DNA of 6,010 bases, from positions 1 through 6,010 of the forward strand of contig JAEUOZ010000078.1 of NCBI GenBank assembly GCA_016790225.1. The letters run 5' to 3'. The stretch's first letter is position 1; each line of letters opens with the position of its first letter. The notes under the pieces are model-generated. The model made no database searches, was not told the origin of the DNA, and was given only the letters and a program-made list of their open reading frames with translations. This document shows positions 1 through 6,010 of this stretch, one piece after another. The DNA is from Rubrivivax sp. GTDB taxonomy: Bacteria; Pseudomonadota; Gammaproteobacteria; Burkholderiales; Burkholderiaceae. The translations under genes and the position numbers were made by a program.

Positions 1-373
1 CCAGGCGGGCCATCAGCAGCCAGCCCGCCGCCTGCACGAGGAAGGCCCAGACCGCCACCTCGGCTGCCCAGAAGATGGGCATGTAGCGTTCGCGCAGAAA
101 GGCCAGCGCGACGACCGCCCAGGCCACGGCCAGCAAGGCCATGGGCGAGAGCAGCGCCACGGGCCAGGACACGCGCGGGTCATGCCCGGCCTTGCGCGCT
201 GCGTCGCCGCCAGCATGCCGCGCCGCCGCGATCAGCCAGCCCCCAGCGGCGCAGGCCAGCAGCGCGGCCAGAGGCCACCAGGCCTCGTTCATCGATTCGA
301 ACAGCCGCCAGTAGATGCGCGGCGAAAACATCAGAAAGTCATGCGGCCGGTAGGTCCACCATTCGCTCAACAT
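1..373 (-). CDS. DUF6064-type integral membrane protein, N-terminal part (gene runs off the left edge)
   Basis: The reading frame opens with an ATG at 373 and stays open for 124 codons to the window edge, so the C-terminal part is missing from view. The first residues read MLSEWWTYRPHDFLMFSPR, followed by IYWRLFESMNEAWWP. I recognise this Trp/Tyr-rich opening from memory as that of the DUF6064 family of small multi-pass inner-membrane proteins, whose function is unknown. Three hydrophobic segments follow: about residues 34-50, 68-88 and 98-122. The third is preceded by the family-like RERYMPIFWAAE. No strong Shine-Dalgarno sequence is visible before the ATG. The gene starts 49 bases after the stop of the aldo/keto reductase remnant on the same strand, so the two may once have been co-transcribed. 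The reading frame is clear and the family assignment fairly confident; nothing in the sequence indicates a function. Confidence 0.75.
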   Translation of the reverse strand, partial: MLSEWWTYRPHDFLMFSPRIYWRLFESMNEAWWPLAALLACAAGGWLIAAARHAGGDAARKAGHDPRVSWPVALLSPMALLAVAWAVVALAFLRERYMPIFWAAEVAVWAFLVQAAGWLLMARL

Positions 374-422
374 GGCGCGGGTTCGTGAGGCAGGGCGGCC
401 GGCTGCTGGTGCGGGCTTGGGG

Positions 423-878
423 TCAAAGCGCAGCCACGTCGGCGGCCATGCGCGCGCGCAAAGCGGCATCAGGCATCGGGCCGCGCGCGGCGGCCATGTT
501 CTGGCGCAGGTGATCGGCGCGGCTGGTGGCCGGAATGGCGCAGGTCACCGCGGGGTGGGAGACCACGAACTTCAGCGCCACCTGCGCCCAGTGCCGGCAG
601 CCCAGCTCGGCTGCCCAGCCGGGCAAAGGGTGGCGAGCCAGTTGCGCCAGCAACGCGCCTTCGCGGAAGGGCCGGTTGGCGATCACCGCCACCTGCCGCT
701 CAGCCGCCAGCGGCAGGATGCGGTTTTCGATCTCGCGGTCCAGAAGGCTGTAGCTGATCTGCAGGAAGTCGATCGCCTGCGTGCGCAGGATGCGCTCGAT
801 CTCGTCATGCCGCCGGCCGTGCGAGGTGGTGACGCCCACGTAGCGAAGGGCGCCGCGGGCCTTCATCTCCGGCTCTAT
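423..878 (-). pseudogene. Aldo/keto reductase, 5'-truncated remnant (C-terminal half only)
   Basis: The frame ends at a TGA at 423-425 and encodes about 150 residues of the C-terminal half of an NADPH-dependent aldo/keto reductase. Recognisable blocks are MKARGALRYVGVTTSHGRRH (from 866), DFLQISYSLLDREIENRILP, VAVIANRPFREGALL, WAQVALKFVVSHPAVTCAIP and ATSRADHLRQNM. The last two belong to the cofactor-binding end of the (beta/alpha)8 barrel. Family members are about 280-340 residues long. The N-terminal half, which carries the catalytic Asp/Tyr/Lys/His tetrad, is absent. The frame stays open upstream only to a stop at 927-929, and the codons beyond about 878 do not look like this family. The ATG at 866 could start a short product, but it would lack the active site. 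I therefore call it a pseudogene. Family identity is confident; the exact break is not. Confidence 0.85.
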
Positions 879-913
879 GCCGTTTAGCGTGGAACGCGAC
901 AGCCTTACCTGAC
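867..913. other. Junction between two 5'-truncated divergent genes (probable deletion scar or misjoin)
   Basis: Aldo/keto reductase homology, read leftward on the minus strand, fades at about 867-878. DbpA homology, read rightward on the plus strand, begins at about 911-914. The roughly 35-45 bases between belong clearly to neither gene. Both genes lack the 5' half that should lie here. One event between two back-to-back genes would explain this: loss of the 5' end of each plus the spacer between them. I saw no terminal inverted repeats or transposase remnant. A chimeric assembly would look the same. Confidence 0.55.
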
Positions 914-1282
914 GGCTGCCGCGTCTTCAGCCTGGTGAGCCTGGACGAGATGGGCCGCATCGGCCGCATCGAAGCCGAACAAGGCCGCGAAAGCGAATGG
1001 CACGCCTTGTCCACGCTGAAGCCCGCGGCCGGCGCACCGCCGCTGCGCCCACCCATGGTGACCCTGCAGATCGCCGGCGGCCGCAGGGAGAAGATCCGTG
1101 CTGGCGACGTGCTGGGTGCCTTGACCAAGGACCTGGGCCTGCCGGGTGATGCGGTGGGGAAGATCGACGTCAACGACTTCTCGACCTACGTCGCGCTGCG
1201 GCCGGACGTGGCCGAGCAGGCGCTGCGTGGCTTGAATGCGGGCCGGGTGAAGGGGCGGTCTGTCAAGGTGAGACGGCCGTGA
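911..1282 (+). pseudogene. dbpA: ATP-dependent RNA helicase DbpA, C-terminal remnant (RNA-binding domain only)
   Basis: The frame ends at a TGA at 1280-1282 and is open upstream to a stop at 830-832, but only about the last 123 codons look like the family. The stretch GCRVFSLVSLDEMGRIGRIE corresponds to the region just after helicase motif VI. It is followed by a linker and the C-terminal RNA-binding domain, with PPMVTLQIAGGRREKIRAGD, VLGALTKDLGLPGDAVGKID, VNDFSTYVALRPDVAEQALR and LNAGRVKGRSVKVRRP. In DbpA this domain anchors the enzyme to hairpin 92 of 23S rRNA during large-subunit assembly. Full-length DbpA is about 460 residues. Here the whole helicase core, including the DEAD box and the HRxGRTxR motif, is missing, so no ATPase or unwinding activity is possible. 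A GTG at 935 could start a 115-residue product, but no ribosome binding site precedes it. The coding sequence is otherwise undamaged, which suggests a recent loss or an assembly join. Confidence 0.85.
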
Positions 1283-1313
1283 CGCCGGCCCGTGACGCCC
1301 CTGTGCAAGTGAC

Positions 1314-2057
1314 TCAGGCCTTGCGGCGCCGGCGCGCGCACACCCCCAGCACGCCCAGGCCGGCCAACGCCAAGGCATAGGCGGAAGGCTCCGGGATCGG
1401 TGCCGTGACCAGCGACTGCGACACGATGGTCTGGCCATTCAGGGCCACGAAGTGAGAGAACGGTTGCCCCCCATACCAGCCAAACATCAGGTTGCTGCCG
1501 CCGTAGACCTGACCCGGCAGCAGAGGATCGGCCAGAACCCCCTTTGACAAGACGTTGTCTGCTGATACCCACCCGGCCCTGTAGACATAGGCCCCCGAGT
1601 CAGTGCCGAACAAGTCGCCAAAGCGCTTGCCGGTCCGTTCCTCAAAGGCCCCGTTCCAGTCGCTTGCAGAGTAGTACGTCGCCGTCCAGTTCTGACGCGT
1701 CGTGAAAGGAGCGTTGTAGAGGCCTTGGTCCCACCCGCCTGCGGGTGACGAGGCGCCCTGGATGTATCCAGAGCCAGGCGCGGGGTTGTTGGTGCTGACA
1801 TGAAAGGACGTGACTTCGCTCGTCCCCGGTTCGCCACTGATTGAAACGCGGTAGGTGCCGCCGTAAGAGATGGGCCCTGTCCCTTCGTTGAAGCTGCACT
1901 CTCTCACCGTGACCAGGCTGTTGGTTCCGTTCAGGTCCGTGCAATTGCTGAGAATGGGACCACCACCCATGAAGGCCAGGACATGAGCGTGGCCTGCGAC
2001 CAGGATGCAGGCAGCGACAAGCGGGCGTGCCTGGGTGGCAAGTTCTTTTGCTTTCAA
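1314..2057 (-). CDS. Secreted PEP-CTERM sorting domain protein of unknown function
   Basis: The last 28 residues (220-247) form a textbook PEP-CTERM tail: PIPEPSAYALALAGLG, a short membrane segment, then an Arg cluster ending RRRRKA. In bacteria with the exosortase system, such tails send a protein to the outer surface and are cut by an EpsH-type exosortase. No exosortase gene is in this window. I place the start at a TTG at 2055-2057 because an AAGGAA ribosome binding site lies about 5 bases upstream and because it begins directly with a signal peptide: a basic start (KAKELATQAR), a hydrophobic core (PLVAACILVAG) and a likely cut after HVLA at residue 28. An in-frame ATG at 2180 would add 41 charged, Cys/Pro-rich residues before the signal and is unlikely. 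The mature part, about 190 residues, is rich in Gly, Ser, Thr, Asn and Tyr, probably beta-structured, with Cys39 and Cys54 as a possible disulfide. I recognise no catalytic motif. GC content is visibly lower than in the neighbours. Confidence 0.85.
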   Translation of the reverse strand: MKAKELATQARPLVAACILVAGHAHVLAFMGGGPILSNCTDLNGTNSLVTVRECSFNEGTGPISYGGTYRVSISGEPGTSEVTSFHVSTNNPAPGSGYIQGASSPAGGWDQGLYNAPFTTRQNWTATYYSASDWNGAFEERTGKRFGDLFGTDSGAYVYRAGWVSADNVLSKGVLADPLLPGQVYGGSNLMFGWYGGQPFSHFVALNGQTIVSQSLVTAPIPEPSAYALALAGLGVLGVCARRRRKA

Positions 2058-2062
2058 GGGAA

Positions 2063-2068
2063 TTCCTT
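2063..2068 (-). promoter_or_regulatory. Ribosome binding site deciding the TTG start of the PEP-CTERM gene
   Basis: On the minus strand the sequence reads GGAAAGGAATTCCC followed by TTG. The AAGGAA core lies about 5 bases before the TTG at 2055-2057, a suitable distance. This is why the TTG is preferred over the distant ATG at 2180. Confidence 0.7.
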
Positions 2069-2099
2069 TCCGAAGACGGGGTGCTGTAGAGCCCGGCTT

Positions 2100-2113
2100 C
2101 TTGCCGCGGCAAG
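2100..2113. repeat. Perfect 14-bp palindrome, candidate operator
   Basis: CTTGCCGCGGCAAG is identical to its own reverse complement over all 14 bases. It lies about 43 bases upstream of the TTG start of the PEP-CTERM gene, a position suited to a dimeric regulator binding near that promoter or in the 5' leader. With no central loop it is a poor RNA hairpin, so a DNA-binding site is the better reading. No second copy was noticed in the window. The role is inference; only the symmetry is directly seen. Confidence 0.35.
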
Positions 2114-2170
2114 GGCAGGGTTCACCGTCGTGATCGTAGGAAAGCGCTTCGCAAAAGTCGCCCGACAACT

Positions 2171-2207
2171 GCCCAAGCACCCGCGCGTGTTGCAGGCCCG
2201 CTTGGGC
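2171..2207. repeat. Inverted repeat, 8-bp arms GCCCAAGC / GCTTGGGC
   Basis: The left arm at 2171-2178 and the right arm at 2200-2207 are exact reverse complements separated by 21 bases. The right arm also overlaps a small hairpin (GGCCC, loop GCTT, GGGCC at 2195-2208). The repeat could be an operator half-site pair. In DNA this GC-rich, 8-bp arms can also occur by chance. Confidence 0.25.
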
Positions 2208-2424
2208 CCTGCGCTGCCTCTGGTGGTGACTTGTTACCGGGGAATGGACTGCAGCGACGGGTCACCCCCCTGGCTGCGGGATCCACGAGCGCTTTGCCCG
2301 TTGAGGCGCAGGCTGCGGCACCGGGGCGGCAGGGTCCGGCAAGGGGGGACGGCAGAGGCGCGCAGCGAGGAGAGCCCCAGTTTGCAGGAAATGACGCGAA
2401 ATCGGGCCGTTACCATTTCGCCTC

Positions 2425-5400
2425 ATGCTCACGCCCCTATCGCCCCAACTCCTGAGCCTGGGCATGCGGGTGCGCATCGATGCGGAACACCAGCGGCTGT
2501 GGCGCGATGGCCAGATCGTGGACATGCGCCCCAAGGCCTGGCAGGCGCTCTGTTATCTGCTGCAGCGCCCGGGCCAGCTCATCCCGGGCCAGGATCTGCT
2601 CGAAGCCTTGTGGCCTGACCAGGAGGTGAGCAGCAAGACCCTGACCAACCTCATGGGCGAGCTGCGCACCGCGCTGGGAGACGACAGCACACCGCCGCAA
2701 CACTTGCAGACGCTGCACCGGCGTGGCTACCGGCTGTTGCTGCAGCCCGCCAGCGGATCCGGCCCTGCGGCGGATCTGCTGTCGAAGGTCGATGGCCCTG
2801 CCGCTCGCAGCGAAGGTGCCGACAGCGCCCTCGGCGGCGCGGGGCGTGCGCCGGCCCTGCATGACCGGCCCGGCCTGCACACTGCGCTGCCCGGCGCGCC
2901 CACACGCGTCAACGGGCTCAGCCGCCCTGGCGGCTCAGCCACGGTCCCGGCGGAGCGCCTGGTTCGCCCAGCCTGGGCGGGGCGCGACAAGGAGCTGCTC
3001 ACCCTCACCGATCTTCTTCGCAGCGCGCTGGCGGGCCACCGCCAGATGGCCCTGGTGGCCGCAGACCCCGGCGTGGGCAAGACCGCGTTGCTGGATCGGC
3101 TGATCGCCGAGAGCGGTTCCACCCGCGCCGTGGCCGCACGCGGTGCCTGCCTGGAGCTGGCCAGCGCCCGCGAACCGTTCGCCCCCGTGCTCGCCCTGCT
3201 GGCCGAGCTGTGCAGCGGGCCGCTCGCTGGCCAGACGAGCGCCGCGCTGCGCCGCTGCGCGCCGACCTGGCTGGTTCAGCTACCCTGGCTGGTACCTGCG
3301 CAGGAACTTCCCGGGCTGCGCAAATCCCTGGCCGGCATGGGCCAGGGCCGCATGCTGCGCGAATTCAGCGCCTTGCTGCGTGCGTTGACCGAACACACGC
3401 CGCTGGTGCTGGTGCTGGAAGACCTCCACTGGGCCGACGAGGCCACGATCGACCTGCTGCAGCAGCTGGCGGGCGAGCGCACGCCCGCGAGCCTGCTGCT
3501 GCTGGCCAGCTACCAGCCCTTGCTGGCTGCACACACTGGCCACCCCGTGGCGGCTTTTGCCAACCGGCTCGTGGCGCATGATCCGGCGGCCGAGCTGCGT
3601 CTGCAGCCGCTGAAGCCCGAAGCCATCGAATCCTGCATCGCCCAGCGCCTGGGCTGCCCCGCACTCGCCCGGCAGCTCGCGCCCTGGGCCGAGCGCCAAT
3701 CGATGGGCATTCCGCTGTACCTGGGCGCCGCGCTGCACCACCTGATCGACACCGCAGTGCTGGCCTGGGAGTGCGGACGCTGGCAGCTCATCGAGCCACC
3801 CCCGCAGCACGGCCTGGCCGAACCGCTGCGCCGCCTGATCGCGGCCCGCTTCGCGCGGCTGGACGGGCCGTCCCGCGAGCTGCTGGATGCCGCCAGCGTG
3901 GTCGGCATGCAGGTGCCGGTGCAACTGCTGGCCGCCGTGCTGCAGCGCGATCCGGTGGCGGTGGAGCAGGCCTGCAGCGCCCTGGCGCGCCAGGGCGAAT
4001 TTGTGCGGGCCGGCCTGCCCGCCCAGTGGCCCGATGGCAGCCGCGGCGGCCTGCTGCAGTTCACCCACGACATCTACCGCCGCGCGCTGTACGAAGGCCT
4101 TTCGCCCGGCCTGCGCCAGGTGCTCTACCGCCGCCTGGCCGAGCGGCTGGAGGCTGGCTGGGGCGATCAGGTGGCCCGCGTGGCCGGCCAGCTCGCGAGC
4201 GCCTACGCGCGCGCAGCCATGCCCGAGGCCACCGCGCGCGTGCTGGAGATGACGGCCCACCTGGCGGCGCAGCGGCTGTCCTATGCCGCGACGATCGACG
4301 ACCTGAACGACTGCCTTCACGAGCTGGCCCGCACGCCGGCCTCGGCCAAGCGCGATGCCACTGAGCTGCGCGTGCAGCTGATGCTGGGCAACATGAGCTT
4401 GCACCACCACGGCGTCACCGACCCGCGCACCCTGGCAGCCTTCGAGCGCGCGCGGCAGCTCGCGCGGCAGATGGGCGCGCAGCGCGAGCAGATCCGCGCC
4501 CAGCTGGGCGCCATCATTGGTTACTCGGCCAGCTTCCGGCCTGCTGACTGCCTGACCCTGGCCCAGGAGACCGTGGTCCTGGCCGAAGCCGGGCAACCCA
4601 GCCTGCGAGCGGTGGCCCACCATTACGCCGGTCTTGCGCTGGTGCTGGTGGGCCGATTGCCGCAGGCGCTGTGGCACCAGGATCGCTCGCTTTCACTCAC
4701 GCCCGACCCCCTGGTGCCGCTGTTCATGGACGTGCCCGCCAGCGCCCTGGTGCACCGCGGGCGCAACCTGTGCTGGATGGGCCGCACCGAAGAAGGTCTG
4801 GCCTCGATCGAGGCCGGCATCGCGCGCAGCCGAGAGGTCAACATCCCGGCCGATCTGGTGCTGAAGCTGTATTGGGCGGGCGACCTCTTGCGGCTCCTGG
4901 GTCAACCCCGCGCTGAAGCCCTGCTGGCCGAGGCGCAGGAAAGGGCCGAGCTGTACGACCTGCCGGGCCTCAGGGCGGCGGCCCGCGTAGGGCTGGCCTG
5001 TTGCCGCCCACCCGCCGAGCGCGACACCGCACTGATCGAAGCCCTGGCCCCCGCCTATTGCCGGCCGGGCGACCATCTGGCCACGCTCATGGTGAGCCTG
5101 GCCCTCACCGAAGCCCACCTTGCCCAGGCTCGCGTGGCGCAAGCCCAGGCTGCCTGGGCCCGCGGCCGGGCGGTGACGCCTGCAGACACCTTGTTCGATA
5201 CCGAGGTGCTGCGTCTGCAGGGCGCCCTGGTCCAGGCTGTCGGCGGGCCGCCTGAAGAGGCCGAGAGCCTCTGGCGCGCCGGGCTGGCGCTGGCACAAGG
5301 CCACCACGCCAGCCTGTATGCGCTGCGCTGCGCCACCGACGCCTGCCGATCGCTGATGGGTCGCGGCCGGGATGCCGAAGGCCGGGCGCTGCTCGAGGGC

Positions 5401-5493
5401 GTGATGAGCGGCGTGGAGCGCAGCGACCGATGCCTCGATCAGCAAGCGGCGCGGCGGCTGCTGGCCGTTCCGCGGGACTCGGCACGACACTGA
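2425..5493 (+). CDS. Winged-helix / STAND-type AAA ATPase / TPR-like transcriptional regulator
   Basis: This 1022-residue cytoplasmic protein has three parts. Residues 14-106 form an OmpR/CadC-type winged helix: a recognition-helix region around VSSKTLTNLMGELRTALGD and the typical wing ending HRRGYRLL (98-105). A Pro/Ala/Gly-rich linker runs to about 180. An ATPase domain follows, opening with AGRDKEL (185-191), with Walker A ADPGVGKT (213-220; Lys219, Thr220) and Walker B LVLVLEDLHWAD (327-338; Glu332, Asp333). The block FTHDIYRRALYEGL (546 onward) is typical of MalT/LAL-like ATPases. Residues from about 590 to 1015 are Ala/Leu-rich helical pairs resembling TPR repeats, which in such proteins sense ligand or partner. 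Unlike MalT/LAL proteins it has no C-terminal LuxR helix-turn-helix, and unlike SARP/AfsR regulators it has no BTAD domain. I saw no transmembrane segment. The ATG at 2425 is the first in frame after a stop at 2392-2394 and lacks a clear ribosome binding site. The ATG at 2464, right before the winged helix, is a real alternative. The target is unknown; the divergent PEP-CTERM gene is the nearest candidate. Confidence 0.9.
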   Translation: MLTPLSPQLLSLGMRVRIDAEHQRLWRDGQIVDMRPKAWQALCYLLQRPGQLIPGQDLLEALWPDQEVSSKTLTNLMGELRTALGDDSTPPQHLQTLHRRGYRLLLQPASGSGPAADLLSKVDGPAARSEGADSALGGAGRAPALHDRPGLHTALPGAPTRVNGLSRPGGSATVPAERLVRPAWAGRDKELLTLTDLLRSALAGHRQMALVAADPGVGKTALLDRLIAESGSTRAVAARGACLELASAREPFAPVLALLAELCSGPLAGQTSAALRRCAPTWLVQLPWLVPAQELPGLRKSLAGMGQGRMLREFSALLRALTEHTPLVLVLEDLHWADEATIDLLQQLAGERTPASLLLLASYQPLLAAHTGHPVAAFANRLVAHDPAAELRLQPLKPEAIESCIAQRLGCPALARQLAPWAERQSMGIPLYLGAALHHLIDTAVLAWECGRWQLIEPPPQHGLAEPLRRLIAARFARLDGPSRELLDAASVVGMQVPVQLLAAVLQRDPVAVEQACSALARQGEFVRAGLPAQWPDGSRGGLLQFTHDIYRRALYEGLSPGLRQVLYRRLAERLEAGWGDQVARVAGQLASAYARAAMPEATARVLEMTAHLAAQRLSYAATIDDLNDCLHELARTPASAKRDATELRVQLMLGNMSLHHHGVTDPRTLAAFERARQLARQMGAQREQIRAQLGAIIGYSASFRPADCLTLAQETVVLAEAGQPSLRAVAHHYAGLALVLVGRLPQALWHQDRSLSLTPDPLVPLFMDVPASALVHRGRNLCWMGRTEEGLASIEAGIARSREVNIPADLVLKLYWAGDLLRLLGQPRAEALLAEAQERAELYDLPGLRAAARVGLACCRPPAERDTALIEALAPAYCRPGDHLATLMVSLALTEAHLAQARVAQAQAAWARGRAVTPADTLFDTEVLRLQGALVQAVGGPPEEAESLWRAGLALAQGHHASLYALRCATDACRSLMGRGRDAEGRALLEGVMSGVERSDRCLDQQAARRLLAVPRDSARH

Positions 5494-5535
5494 CAGCCTG
5501 TTCTCCATGCCAGCAAGCCCGCCCCGGGCGCGCCG

Positions 5536-5562
5536 GCATCGATCTGCTGCTCGCAGCGATGC
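5536..5562 (+). terminator. Stem-loop downstream of the regulator, weak terminator candidate
   Basis: GCATCG (5536-5541) pairs with CGATGC (5557-5562), and inside it CTGC (5544-5547) pairs with GCAG (5553-5556). The result is a 10-bp stem with a 2-base bulge and a 5-base loop, 43 bases after the regulator's stop. No run of T follows on the plus strand, so it is not a classical intrinsic terminator. It lies in the 135-base gap between two genes whose 3' ends converge. The rest of that gap shows no gene. Confidence 0.3.
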
Positions 5563-5628
5563 GGGCGACACGCGCCAGACAAGGCTGACGACTGACGTGC
5601 GCTGAACTTCTGCGCGAGGCTGCACGTC

Positions 5629-6010
5629 TCATCTGGGCCCGGCGGCGCGCCGGGGCCGGCACGCCCACCAGCACAGAGCCGCAGCCCCCACAGGCAGCGC
5701 CGCCTGCCACGAGCCCAGCAGCGCCAGCGTGGCGCTGCTGCACACGCACCAGGCGACGGGCAGGACCCAGAGCGCACGGGCGAGCCGCCGCGCGCCGGGG
5801 CTGGCGCACGCGGGCAGGGGCCGCAACAGCAGCACGGCCAGGCTGAAGAGCACCGTCGGATCCGGCGCCAGGCCGAAGAGCTCTGCCTGCAGCCAGGGCC
5901 GGCCCGAGAGCGGGGCGAGCGCGGCATACGGCAGCAGCGCGACAACGCCCAGCAGCAGGCCCGTCCGGCGTCGCTGTGCCGGGATGCCGCCGACCTCAGG
6001 TTCCACGGCA
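5629..6010 (-). CDS. DUF6064-type integral membrane protein, C-terminal part (gene begins off the right edge)
   Basis: The frame ends at a TGA at 5629-5631 and is open to the window edge. A GTG at 6004-6006 lies in it, but the codon before it is also open and the product would lack the family's N-terminal half, so the true start is probably outside. After an Arg-rich loop (PAQRRRTG) comes a membrane segment and then the block PLSGRPWLQAELFGLAPDPT. I recognise this block from memory as diagnostic of the C-terminal half of DUF6064 proteins. Two or three more hydrophobic segments follow, including LWVLPVAWCVCSSATLALLG, which matches the usual family ending, and then a basic tail. The function is unknown. 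This half does not overlap the part seen at the left edge, so the two cannot be compared for identity. Confidence 0.7.
   Translation of the reverse strand, partial: AVEPEVGGIPAQRRRTGLLLGVVALLPYAALAPLSGRPWLQAELFGLAPDPTVLFSLAVLLLRPLPACASPGARRLARALWVLPVAWCVCSSATLALLGSWQAALPVGAAALCWWACRPRRAAGPR

Larger units (their letters stand above)
2058..2424. promoter_or_regulatory. Divergent intergenic region between the PEP-CTERM gene and the ATPase regulator
   Basis: These 367 bases separate two divergently transcribed genes and should hold both promoters. I found no gene in it and no convincing sigma-70 promoter in either direction. On the minus strand, TACGAT at about 2132-2137 is a modest -10 candidate without a well-spaced -35. 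On the plus strand, TTGCAG at 2382-2387 has no good partner. Symmetric elements present are a 14-bp palindrome at 2100-2113, an 8-bp palindrome AAGCGCTT at 2142-2149, and an inverted repeat with arms at 2171-2178 and 2200-2207. The part nearest the regulator holds G-runs but no other pattern I can name. Confidence 0.5.

Noticed and set aside
372..887. 171-codon open frame on the plus strand
   Set aside because: It is antisense to the aldo/keto reductase remnant, whose family motifs are unmistakable on the minus strand. The plus-strand product matches nothing I recognise.
905..1438. 177-codon open frame on the minus strand across the dbpA remnant
   Set aside because: It is antisense to the recognisable DbpA RNA-binding domain and overlaps the PEP-CTERM gene's 3' end in another frame. 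Its Arg/Ser/Ala-rich product is typical of a shadow frame.
2058..2180. ATG at 2180 as the start of the PEP-CTERM gene
   Set aside because: It would put 41 polar, Cys/Pro/Arg-rich residues before the signal peptide. The TTG at 2057 has a well-placed AAGGAA and begins directly with the signal peptide.
2155..2185. Possible sigma-54 promoter (GG-N10-GC) on the minus strand before the PEP-CTERM gene
   Set aside because: Only the minimal GG and GC pairs match. The surrounding bases fit the TGGCAC/TTGC consensus poorly, and such spacing is common by chance in GC-rich DNA.
3280..4677. 465-codon open frame on the minus strand inside the regulator gene
   Set aside because: It is a shadow of the GC-rich regulator gene. 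Its product is a low-complexity mix of Gln, Arg, Ala, Gly and His with no domain, while the plus strand encodes clear Walker motifs across the same bases.
4693..5625. 310-codon open frame on the minus strand overlapping the regulator's 3' end
   Set aside because: The composition is Arg/Ala/Gly/Gln-rich without recognisable motifs. Most of it is antisense to the regulator's helical C-terminal region, which is coherent on the plus strand.

Overview
The window is uniformly GC-rich, except for a visibly lower-GC stretch at about 1314-2060. Three things point to a betaproteobacterium of the order Burkholderiales: a protein with a PEP-CTERM sorting tail, a DbpA-type RNA-binding domain, and DUF6064-like membrane proteins. 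This placement is inferred from protein style only. I saw no rRNA, tRNA, CRISPR array, insertion sequence or phage gene.

Layout. At the left edge (1-373, minus) lies the N-terminal half of a DUF6064-type membrane protein, which runs off the window. Just upstream of it on the same strand (423-878) is the C-terminal half of an aldo/keto reductase that has lost its catalytic N-terminal half. Abutting it on the plus strand (911-1282) is the C-terminal part of the DEAD-box helicase DbpA, which has lost its whole helicase core. The two broken genes face away from each other and both lack their 5' ends. This is the pattern expected from one deletion (or an assembly join) between divergent genes. At 1314-2057 (minus) is a secreted PEP-CTERM protein, best read from a TTG start behind a clear ribosome binding site. 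A 367-base divergent intergenic region follows, containing a perfect 14-bp palindrome.

The dominant gene (2425-5493, plus) encodes a 1022-residue regulator. It has an N-terminal OmpR/CadC-like winged helix, a central STAND/AAA-type ATPase with clear Walker A and B motifs, and a long alpha-helical TPR-like C-terminal region. After a short gap with a stem-loop, the right edge (5629-6010, minus) carries the C-terminal half of a DUF6064-type membrane protein.

How the parts may work together. The one plausible functional pairing is the large ATPase regulator with the divergently transcribed PEP-CTERM exoprotein, which share an intergenic region containing a palindrome; this is inference from layout. 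The aldo/keto reductase and dbpA remnants are probably non-functional. The two DUF6064 halves at opposite ends are either two paralogues or a sign of tandem duplication or circular assembly; the window cannot decide between these.
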